Shown here in pieces: positions 33,774 to 42,558 of a DNA stretch of 64,000 nucleotides. Below the pieces are notes generated by a model, which saw only the letters and a list, made by a program, of their open reading frames with translations, ran no database searches and was not told the DNA's origin. The translations under genes were made by a program, and so were the position numbers. This DNA comes from Tetraselmis striata (Eukaryota > Chlorophyta > Chlorodendrophyceae > Chlorodendrales > Chlorodendraceae). Numbering within the stretch: the stretch's first letter is position 1; every line of letters starts with the position of its first letter. The stretch lies in assembly GCA_006384855.1 (NCBI GenBank), contig VCJN01001770.1, positions 1 to 64,000 of the forward strand, given 5' to 3'.

Positions 33774-35180
33774 AACACCCGTGCATTAGAACTTCACCGC
33801 CACGCCACTCGTGCCGCTGCCCGCACCTTCACAGCGTGGCCCAATGTCAGCCTCCCTGGGATTTCCCCAACTGCGCATGCTGTCATGCGCAACACATATC
33901 TGGACGACGCCGTGGACTCCTTTCGCCTCGTGCCCAGCGATGACATGTCCATTCGAAATCCATCGACGCTGCATGCAATTGCTCACGAGGGGGGTCTCAT
34001 ACTGTAACGCCGGGCTCTCCATGACCAAGAGCGCACGCCGTATCGCAATCGCCGCTCAGCTCGTCGCCTTCGGAAGCGCGACCCCTTTGCCATCGGAGGC
34101 GCCAAGCACGTTGCAGCCACCACCCCAGTTGTCATCACGTGGTCCCCTCCCAACGTTGTCGACCAATCGGAGGCTGCTCTTGCGGCCGCAGAGCAGCGTT
34201 GTTTCCTGGGAGAGGCAGTGCCACTACCGTCCATCCGTCACGTTCGTGCCGACCATGCAGCACTGGTACCCCACATCCACTCCATTTTGTCATCCTCTCC
34301 GCAGGACGGAGCCACATTTGGCGTCATCGACGGACTCTGTGCAGTCGGACACCGCATTGTTACCATCACACTCGTGGAGAATGGCGACCCAGTGCGTGCT
34401 GCCGGGATCCTGGAGCTCAACAGAGTCCGTGCGAAATGGATTGCGCTCATCTCATCTGATGCGATCGCCTATGCCTACGACCGCCTCCGCACTCAGGACG
34501 TCAAGCTCCTCACCACAGACATGTTTGCCGCACTTCCGCGTGTGGACCTTCTCGTGGCGACACCTCCGTGTCAGCCGTTCTCATCAGATGGGAGGAATCA
34601 AGGCATGCATGACCAGCGAACCAAACCCTTCTCTGCCGTCTGCCGTCTCATCAAGCCGCTGAACCGCGCACATATAGCAATATTACATACATACGTCATC
34701 GAGAATGTCGCTGGAGCCGGGCGCTTCCCCGCCATTCGCGCAGCCCTAGGGGACCATGTCCTGGCCCGCGCACACGAGCTTGGAATATCATCCCGCTGCG
34801 ACACCCTACTCTGAACCAACGCGCGCCACCCGGACGCCATGCAAGCCCACTACCATCGTTCGCTCCGTCGCCCAACCAACGTGGGCGATTTGTTTGCCAA
34901 GGGTTGCTTCGCACCGGAGTGGCAGGCTCCCGCCCACATGCGTCACAACAAGTTTGGCAAGTTTGTGTCCCGCAAGGGAGGCTTCGCGCATCGGATGCAT
35001 GGGTCCACCCCGGGCAACAGTATTTTGCTACACAATGGCGTGTATGAGGAGGCACCCACCGACATCAAATGCAGCTCTAGGGGCTTCGATGCCAATGCCG
35101 TCGACTTCCCCGAGTGTCCGCCGATCTTCGTTGGCGTATCATTGGAGCTTGTGTGGACTCAAACGTGGCGCGCTGGATGA
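33774..35180 (+). pseudogene. C5-cytosine DNA methyltransferase domain in copia element
   Basis: One phase holds the domain: about 33774-34004, TAA at 34005, open 34008-34811, TGA at 34812, open again to 35180. Motif I region: ATFGVIDGLCAVG (about 34311-34350). An Asp before motif IV: TTDMFAALPRVDLLVATPPC. Motif IV with the catalytic Cys (codon at 34569): PPCQPFSSDGRNQG, followed by DQRTKPFSAVCRLI. Motif VI: YVIENVAG (Glu codon at 34701). A motif VIII-like GISSR precedes the TGA. After it the phase continues HPDAMQAHYHRSLRRPTNVG, HNKFGKFVSRKGGF and FVGVSLELVW, a candidate target-recognition and motif X part. Such enzymes move a methyl group from S-adenosylmethionine to cytosine C5. The reading frame overlaps the protease frame by about 65 bases, as at a frameshift junction. 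The two stops mean the copy is dead unless they are read through. Confidence 0.8.
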
Positions 35181-35533
35181 TGGCGGGCATCTCCTCCGCG
35201 TCCAAGGACGAGAGCTCTCTTCCTAGCATTCACACCTCCCCCCACAAATGGATCTTCGACTCTAGAGCTACCTCACACATGGTGGCACGGTACGAGGACT
35301 ACTCCGACTATCAGACCATACCGCGCCGATGGATTAGCGGCATGTCCGCCTACGGTGTAGGTGTATATATTGATATGGATTGTACCAGTATACTGTATAT
35401 ATATAGTATATATATATATATATGGTATACTGGTACAATCCATATCAAAATGCGAGCCGTCAACGGCGACACATCCTGCAGCACCCTCCATAACGTTCTT
35501 CATGTGCCTAATCTCGCTTCCCATACCAAATAA
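35181..35533 (+). pseudogene. Copia aspartic protease region
   Basis: WIFDSRATSHMV is the copia protease active-site segment (DSGAT-type, here Asp-Ser-Arg instead of Asp-Ser-Gly), followed by the typical NVLHVPNLASHTK end. Between GMSAYGVG and the MRAVNGD strand sits a 79-base AT-rich hairpin that adds foreign residues. The Gly-to-Arg change and the insertion should abolish activity. Confidence 0.7.
35370..35448. mobile_element. 79-bp palindromic hairpin (MITE-like) inside protease
   Basis: Perfect 24-base inverted arms (beginning TTGATATGGATTGTACCAG and ending with its complement) around a TA-repeat loop of ~31 bases. It interrupts a conserved protease strand, so it was inserted after the element was coding. 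No clear target duplication is visible. Confidence 0.75.
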
Positions 35534-35613
35534 CGAGGTGCTTCGTCTCTTCAGTGCGCGGCAGGCGCAAGACGCCAATGCAGCCCTACAGATAGTCGTG
35601 ATAGCGCGCACCA

Positions 35614-35985
35614 GTGCCCATGCAGATCTCCGATGCCGTGACCATTCCCATCGAGAATGACGGGCGCGTATTTATCCTCCACAGTCACGTGCTCCGCAAG
35701 GGACGGCGTCAGCGTCATGGTAGTCCGGTGGACGCTGCCACAGCCCTCTCCGCAACACCCTCCAGCGCGTTTCCATCGGACAAACTGTTGTGGCATGCGC
35801 GCCTCGGTCACATCCACGGGCGCGCCATGCACCGTGTTACCAATGGGGGACCCAATGCCGACCTGCGTCATACCATCCTTCCGTTCTGCAAGTCATGCGC
35901 AATCGTCAAATCCACTGTGGCCCCGATGCCGCGCATGTGTCATGAGAAACCAATTGTGCCATTCTCTCTCGTTGGGAGCGACTGA
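35614..35985 (+). pseudogene. GAG-pre-integrase / integrase zinc domain
   Basis: LLWHARLGHIHGRAMHRV followed by ILPFCKSCAIVKS forms the H-H-C-C zinc motif at the N-terminus of copia integrases. The frame shifts before and after this block. Confidence 0.8.
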
Positions 35986-36524
35986 TGGGAGCTGCGCTCT
36001 CCTTCGCTACAAGGCCACACGTATTGCTGTGGGTACGTCGACGGCGCGATGTCCATGGTGTGTTTGTTCATCTGCAATTTCTGACAATGTGCTACCGGTA
36101 CTATGCGTTCATTCAACACCATGGTTGTCAGCTACAACCATTCGATCGCAACATTGCGTCTAGACAACGATACAGCCTTCCGCGGTCAAGCATATGTGTC
36201 CGCCCCCGACGCCCTAACCATTCGCCGCACATATGCAGCAAACACCATGCAGCCAGTTCCAAAATGGGCTGATGGAGCGCACCTGGCGCACCCTCAGCCA
36301 ATGGGCTCGTTGTATGCTGGACTGCGCCAGCCTCCAAGACACCTACTGGGAGTTCGCTATGTCACTCGCAGCCTACATATATAACCGCACCTTCCGCCGT
36401 GGAGTTCATGGCATTCCGCTCCACCTTGTGACTGGCGCCATCCCGGACTTGCGTCACCTCCGCGTGTATGGCTGTGATGTCTATGCGCACATTCCCGCAG
36501 TACCCGGCACAAGGCTGCCCGCCC

Positions 36525-36561
<37 letters not shown>

Positions 36562-36720
36562 ACCCGCCCTGCCTGTCAAGGTATCTTCGTTGGATACTCC
36601 ACAGACTCGTCGCCGGCATGGCTTGTGTACTTTCCCGCCACGCGCTCTGTAGTGGCCAGTCGATCCGCCACCTTCGATGAAACTGATCGCTCAACGCCTT
36701 GCACCCTGGAGCACCATGAT
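35986..36720 (+). pseudogene. Copia integrase core with C-tract insertion
   Basis: Split over frames: TLRLDNDTAFRG (second catalytic Asp region), then FQNGLMERTWRTLSQWAR with the catalytic Glu, DTYWEFAMSLAAYIYNR, and PDLRHLRVYGCDVYAH. Downstream of the C tract (about 36521-36561) another frame resumes with GIFVGYS-type sequence ending SRSATFDE, the normal continuation of copia integrase. The C tract therefore interrupts a once-continuous frame. Confidence 0.78.
36521..36561 (+). repeat. Poly-C tract of about 40 bases in integrase
   Basis: The longest homopolymer in the window. Unlike many others it lies in a region that should be coding, not intronic, and it splits integrase. Confidence 0.9.
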
Positions 36721-36846
36721 TCATGGCCGTCTGCGGCCCCTTAGGAGGGGATGACTACAGAGTTAGGAGGGGCCACAGCCGCCAAGACATGAGGGGCTGC
36801 GCCCCGAGCAGTATTATGCCCTACCTGCTCGGCATCAACTAGCTCC

Positions 36847-37917
36847 ATGGAACTCCCACCCGCATGGAAGCCCACTCGCGTCTGCAACATGACAATACCA
36901 CCCTATGTTAGCGAATCCGACAGCTACAACGACAACGACAGCAACCCTACCGAGCACCACCGTGTACGCACTCCACCACCGCCTCGGCCACCAACAATGC
37001 CATCAACAGAAGGACCAACACCTCAGCCACCTACCCTAGCTTTACCTCCCAGCACCCGCCCGCAGCCCCTAGCTCAGACAATCGCACCCCCCGACTCCGC
37101 TGCAAACCTCAACCGCCCGCGGCGCAGCAGACATGCCCCCGTCGTATACGATCCCACCGATGACAGCACCGTACCACGCGGGGCCACCTACGCATCTATG
37201 GTTCAAGAAGACTTCATCCGCAACATCGACCCGTGTGAATGGGTACTACTGGCGGGCCAAGAACCTGGCGACCCGCTGACCTACACGGAGGCCATGAACT
37301 CGTCTTTGACTGCCTGGTGGCTGGAGGCAATGCACCAGGACTACAACTCGCTGAACTCAAGACGCACGTGGGAGCTGGTGGTCCTGCCCGGCGGACGCAA
37401 GGCTGTCAAGTCCAAGTGGATGTACAAGACCGAGCACAACTCGGATGGCACAACTGCAAGATACAAGGCCCGCGTGGTACCAAAGGGGTTCTCACATGTC
37501 CAGGGCATCGACTACACCGACACCTTCGCACCCACCGTGAAGTTCACAACCCTGCGAGTCATTTATTCCATTGCCGCCCACCATCGACTTCACATCGAAC
37601 ATACCGATGTGGACTACGCGTTCATGTACGCGGATCTGAGCGAGGAGAGATACATGGAGCAGCCCTGCGGCTTTGAGCAGTATGGACCCAATGGCGAGAA
37701 GCTGGTGTGCAGACTGAGGAAGGCCGTTCACGGTTTAAAGCAAGCACCCCACAACTGGCACAGGCTACTCAATGACTACATGAAATCACAACACTACTGT
37801 CGACAACTGCGAAACGACCATGGCGCCTACGTCTTCTGGAGCAGCGACGGCGTCAATCTGGGCATTATCGCAATCTACGTGGACGACGTCATCATTGTCA
37901 GCAACTCGTGCCCCTAG
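36847..37917 (+). pseudogene. Copia reverse transcriptase (RVT_2), largely intact
   Basis: A 356-residue frame. After a proline-rich linker come TEAMNSSLTAWWLEAMHQDY, RTWELVVLPGGRKAVKSKW, YKARVVPKGFSHVQGIDY, TFAPTVKFTTLRV, the first catalytic Asp region HTDVDYAFMYADL, RLRKAVHGLKQAPHNWH and the catalytic box IAIYVDDVIIVSN. The frame ends in TAG at 37915-37917 within the palm; the protein-like sequence continues in the same phase after the stop. Confidence 0.88.
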
Positions 37918-38853
37918 ATCGCCCACTTCAAGCAGGCTCTCGGAAAACACTTTCACATCAACGAGCTGGGCACCTGCTCATGGCTGTTGGGCATTAAGGT
38001 GGAGCATGACCAGACAGCCGGCGTGATCAAGATTCATCAGTCCAAGTACATCCATGACATGCGGGAGCGCTTTGGTATGAGCGACTGCACCCCCACACAT
38101 GTCCCAAGTACGATCCGAGGGCATCAACCGCACATGATGACAGCGCCACCATCACATACCGGAGCCTTGTTGGAGCACCGATGTACGCAACCGTTGCAAC
38201 ACGTCCTGACATCGCGGAGGCCGTCTGCCGCCTATGCCGATTCATGCCATCAACAACTCAAGCACACATGCTGGAAGATGCACGACACTGTCTCCGGTAC
38301 TTGGAAGCAACTCATGACCGGGGGCTGACTTTCGGAGGAGACTGCGAGTTTCTTCTTCATGCTTACAACGATGCTAACTTCCCAACAACGTATCCTAGTC
38401 AGTGCAAGTCGACCAGCGGTAAGTTATGTATTCTTTCTTGCAGGAGCAGCCGTAAGCTACCTATCCAAGTTTTAGCCATTGGTAGCACTCTCGACAACCG
38501 AGGCAGAGTATATAGCATTTTGCGTCGCATCGCAGGAGGCAATGTTCTTGAGGTAGATACTGTCAGAACCGGGATTCAGGCAGGACGGCGCAACAACAAT
38601 CGGAGAGGACAACCATGCATGTATTACAATCGCCACCAACGACGTGACCACAGCCGTGATAAAGCACATGGACATCCGACTTCACTTCGTGCGAGATCCA
38701 CAACGCTCTAAGAAAATCAAGGTGTACTATGTGGCCAGTGCTACCATGCTGGCTGACACCGTCACGAAGCCGCTTGCGTTCCGGCAGCAGTTTGAGGCCT
38801 TGAACTCGCGCATCATGAACTACAATATTGCACTTGCAACCAGTGAGGAGGGG
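37918..38853 (+). pseudogene. Copia RT connection and RNase H, frameshifted
   Basis: Reads FKQALGKHFHINELG, WLLGIKVEHDQ, YIHDMRERFGMSDC; then in another frame TRPDIAEAVCRL, HCLRYLEATHDRGLTFGG and AYNDANF (RNase H). The last frame (38644-38859) has IKHMDIRLHFVRDPQ and VYYVASATMLADTVTKPL, the standard copia C-terminus, followed by the polypurine tract. Confidence 0.85.
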
Positions 38854-39328
38854 TGTTGACTAACACTGGTCGAAGCAGGTGATCAATTGGTCCACTGAAG
38901 TGTAAGTGAGCCCATTTGGCTTATAGACAAATAAGGCCTGATGATAATATTCGTAATAGTGCAGTTTAAATTATGGCTACTGCAGAAATGATGGAATGTA
39001 GTAGTACTATCAAGTGACATATACTGGACCTGCAGAGCAAGACAGGTGTGAGCACGTGAAGACATGCCTCATATAACATTTGATCAAACATACCCCAGAT
39101 TTCTGACAGGTGTCCGATTGAACCTGAAGACCCTTTTAGATATTGGAACCAGATCAAGAAGCATGAGAAATGGACATATGAGCAGATGGAGCGTGCGCCC
39201 CTAGCAAGGGCATCATGTGGATGAGATTGAATATAATTGGACATTTCTCATCATTATTGTACTCACAATATTCTGATTCCAAAGACTCTGTCCCAACAAC
39301 AAGATAAGAATTCTCCGAAAATTTAGAT
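38854..39328 (+). repeat. 3' LTR of the copia element
   Basis: Starts directly after GAGGAGGGG. It contains a segment at about 38899-39088 that is missing from the 5' LTR. The right edge is set where the similarity to the 5' LTR ends (TTCTCCGAAA, A/C). Confidence 0.82.
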
Positions 39329-39329
39329 A

Positions 39330-39660
39330 ACTTGCTAGCTTACGCCCGGGACAGGCATCCAACAAGGCGATTATCTTGATTACCTATGAAGTCTATCTGA
39401 CGATGAAGAGTAATTTTTTAAATACGGTATATACATACTGTCCTACTAATAGCGTCGGGCCACATGGCTGCGTGTATGTGATGCATTTGTTTATACTCGA
39501 GGTAGGGTAGCGCTAAGGCAAAGTACTTTTAGAAACCTTGCCTCCGGTGAAATTTACCGACGAGCAGCTCGGGGATGCAAGGGTGAAGGCCTTTTCTTGC
39601 ACAAGGCGGCAGCCGCACATTGACACTACCCCTATAAGATTGCTTACATCAATGCTTTAA
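39330..39660. other. Short intergenic stretch
   Basis: 39330-39400 resembles the arm terminal repeat (GCATCCAACAAGGCGATTAT is the complement of a string at about 20445). The rest shows no gene. Confidence 0.4.
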
Positions 39661-40470
39661 CGTATGCGCACTACAAACAGAACTCAAAGCAACCATGAAG
39701 GGTTGCCAGCAGCAAAAGAGAGACATTGGCATGGAAACATTAGCATGGAACTAAGGGTTAAGCAGGAGGCCAGGGAGCCAAGAACCAAGAAAGAGCCAAG
39801 GGAACCAAGAAGTCGCCAAGCTGCCAAGGAACCAAAAAGTCAAGGGAAGCACCGAAGCCAAGGAACGACTAGAAAGACCGAAAGGGAAATAACATGAAAC
39901 CAATGGGGACCACCGCCCCCGGGTACTAGGCCATCAGCCGCGGCAAGAACGCTTGCAGCCAATGACCCGGGTCATAGCAACACATGCCGACGACGAGCGA
40001 CTCACGTGACGCATGCGCATGAGCACCATCACGTGCCGCGCGCGCCGCCGCGACCCCGCCAAGAACGTTGTCTACATGTGCCATGTCGATGAGCAAGGAG
40101 AAACGGCGTCGCCACGCAGACAAGAGGTGGCCGAATTTCCGGCCAATGTGCGTCTGGCTAGCTTTCGCGAGCTCCACGAGAAGGCCCCAGCGTGCGGGGC
40201 CATGGAACCGAATAACTCGGAGACGGCGAACGGATGAAAGCGAAGCATGCCGGCGGCGTTTCGGACACCCTCGTCAAAATTTTGGATTTTGTGATGCTCT
40301 GCGGCCCGCAATGCAGTCGTTGGATCCGAGCATGACACGCCGAGGATAGGGGCAATGGTGGTATCGACAGCAACCGTGTTCCCGGGGATACCACCATACC
40401 CAGAAAGCCCAACATCGGCGGCCGGCCGTCGCTGCCCTTCGGGAGAGAAACAAGCAAGAAATACCCCTAT
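39661..40470 (-). pseudogene. LINE-like 3' end, inverted truncated copy
   Basis: Minus-strand copy of the element at 20585-21735. It begins (at 39661, the 3' end) with the complement of GTTTGTAGTGCGCATA and holds the tail frames IQNFDEGVRNAAGM, FHPFAVSELFGSMAPHAG and, upstream, LVSLPKGSDGRPP. It is frameshifted and 5'-truncated. The outermost 3' poly(A) is missing. Confidence 0.65.
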
Positions 40471-41059
40471 CAGATACCTACCCCTACAAGAAACCTACCC
40501 ATATAAGCAAAGGGTGGGGGGTCTTAACACTTGGCGACATAAGGCTTTAAGAAACATAAATAAATTACGAGGTGAGTCTGTTTGTCTGTCTGTCTGTTGC
40601 CTACCTTCGGATCAGTTGCGCATAGATTATTAGATAAATCAAAAATATATCCGTTATAGATTCCGTGATAATTCCGCGCGGGCCAAAATAGCCGTCGCGC
40701 TTACCTGCTGCTGACTACCTGTACATGTATATGTACCGGTATGGGTACAGGTACCCGCCGCCCGGCCGCCGCCGGTCGGGCCGGTCGTCGCCGTTCGTCA
40801 GGTCTAGGGGGCGGGCATGGCGCGAAGCGCCGAGCCCGCCGCGTGGACCGGACCCGGACGCCGGACGCCGTCGTTCGTCCGTCGCCGGATACCGGACGGC
40901 CGTCGTCCGTCCGCCTCGCCGCCATCCGTCGACGGACGCCGGGCCCCGGGTGGGCGGGTCGGCGGACGCGGGGCTGTACAATGTAGCGACTACTACGATC
41001 GTCCCTTGAGGCTCTCCGGATTCCACACTCATGCAACCGGTCTACTTGTCTAATCGAAC
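40470..41059. other. GC-rich low-complexity stretch
   Basis: 40740-40980 is dominated by CCGTCG, GGACGCC and CCGGAC strings with internal symmetry; every frame is open on both strands because of composition. 40720-40755 has GTAC-rich short palindromes (TGTACATGTATATGTACCGG). I see no gene. Confidence 0.45.
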
Positions 41060-41465
41060 CAAAAAATCGGCCAGCTCTTGTCTGCGTGGCGACGCCCTTT
41101 CTCCTTGCTCATCAACATGGCACATGCAGACGACGTTCTTGACGCGGGGTCACGGCCGCGCGCGGCACGTGATGGTGCTCCTGCGCCTGCGTCGCGTCGC
41201 TCGTCGGCATGTGTTGCTATGACCTGGGTCATTGGCTGCAAACGTCCTCGCCGCGGCTGATGGCCTACCCCGGGGCGGTGGTCCCTTTGGTTCCCAGCAG
41301 CTTGGCGACTTCGTGGTTTCCTTGGCTCTCCCTTGGTTCTTGGCTCCCTGGCCTCCTGCTCGACCTTGGTTTCAAGCTTATGTCTCTCTTTTGCTGGCAA
41401 TCTTTCATAGTTGCTTTGAGTTATGTTTGTAGTGCGCATATGTTAAAGCCCTGATGTAAAAACAC
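41060..41465 (+). repeat. LINE-like 3' end, short copy
   Basis: Matches 21345-21735: CGGCCAGCTCTTGTCTGCG, then CTCATCAACATGGCACATGC, ending GTTAAAGCCCTGATGT and A5. It is truncated at the 5' side inside the tail domain. Confidence 0.75.
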
Positions 41466-41984
41466 ACTTGTACATAAGAAATAAACGGCTATAAGAAATT
41501 TATCCCTATATAAGTAAAGGGGGGGGGCAGAATGCCAGCAGAGATGCTACCCCTGTAAAAACACCACTACTTTTAAAGAGCAGCATTAAAGCGCAGCCAA
41601 CCGCGTTTTAAAACGGACGAGGGGTCGAGGGCCCACCATGGGTAGCGGCACCGCCCAAACCTTATCCATGTGTAATGTACATACAGTATACAGTACAACT
41701 AACCCCTTTCTTGTCGTCGGCGATCATGCCCCCCCCCCCCCCCCCCCGCGGCCGCCCCCGCCGCCATGGTAGGTGGCAACTGCTCCCACGGAGAGCGCTG
41801 CAAGTTGCTTGGCCGCCCAAGCACGTAATGCCAGAAAAAAATGGAATTGTCCAACAATAACAAAAACAGTATAATTGTGCATAACCGGTGGAATAATAAT
41901 CGGGTGGATATGGTATGCGCGGTATGTACTACGGGTAATGCTCATCGTATTGCTATACCTATATGGTTGTATACGTGTGAGAGG
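41466..41984. other. Intergenic, with C tract
   Basis: Contains a G7 run at about 41520, a C tract at about 41729-41746 followed by GCGGCCGCCCCCGCC, and AT-rich flank. No gene seen. Confidence 0.4.
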
Positions 41985-42558
41985 ATGATGACCAAACCCT
42001 ACAAGACCTAGTGACCCTTCAACCAGTAACATGTAGACATAACGACCCGGGTACATGTCACCCGATGCGCTACTTGTCATTTGCTGATGCGCAGTGTCAC
42101 CCGATTGTCCAGCTCAAATATATATATATATATATAGGTGGAAGAATGATGACAAAGTTGTGCTACGGAGGCGACATACATATATATAGCTGGACCGTCG
42201 CAGCTGCACAGCTCTGTAATCATTCTTCCGCCTTCCACGAGATTCGTTTCCCGAGAATCTTTCTAGCTTGTTGGACCTCTCAAACCTGCTTCTCCCCACA
42301 ATTATACGGGGCTTAAGTAATATGGGGGGAAGGTGCGAGAGAGGTAGCATGGTTCAGGTTCCTGAGAGGTTCTCAAGGTTGGGTCGAGAGAAGCTGAGGA
42401 AGGTTGTAGAATGATTACACGTTGTGCTGCGGGGGTGACATATACATGTGAGATGGACAATCGGGTGACTAGCGCATCGGGCGACAAGTACCCGGGTCAT
42501 TGTGTGCATGTTACTTGTTGAAGGGTTACTAGGTCTTGTAGGGTTTGGTTATCCTCTC
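41985..42558. mobile_element. Small inverted-repeat element (about 570 bp)
   Basis: The left end (GATGACCAAACCCTACAAGA, ACCCGGGTACATGTCACCCG, TCACCCGATTGTCCAGCTC) is the inverted complement of the right end (about 42435-42555). The arms are ~110-130 bases with small insertions. The interior has a TA microsatellite (42118-42137) and no ORF. It is probably a non-autonomous DNA transposon. Confidence 0.65.

Larger units (their letters stand above)
31560..39330 (+). mobile_element. Ty1/copia LTR retrotransposon carrying a C5-cytosine methyltransferase
   Basis: Both LTRs are visible (31560-31838 and 38854-39328), starting TGTTGACGAACACTGG and TGTTGACTAACACTGG. The internal order is leader with a family R insertion, methyltransferase, aspartic protease, GAG-pre-integrase zinc motif, integrase, reverse transcriptase, RNase H, polypurine tract (GAGGAGGGG), 3' LTR. 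Integrase before RT is diagnostic for copia. No gag with a CCHC knuckle is recognised; the methyltransferase occupies the region where gag would be expected. Stops, frameshifts, a 79-base hairpin insertion and a ~40-base C tract make this copy inactive. The left flank is the arm-B terminal repeat and the right flank (about 39330-39400) is another piece of that repeat family (CTTGCTAGCTTACGCCCGGG), so it inserted into the repeat cluster. Confidence 0.88.

Noticed and set aside
33811-34662. 283-residue plus frame in the copia element
   Set aside because: It overlaps the methyltransferase motifs in another phase and is Ser/Pro/Arg-rich, typical of a shadow frame.
40701-41053. A gene in the CCGTCG-rich stretch
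   Set aside because: All frames on both strands are open; products are Arg/Pro repeats reflecting simple sequence.
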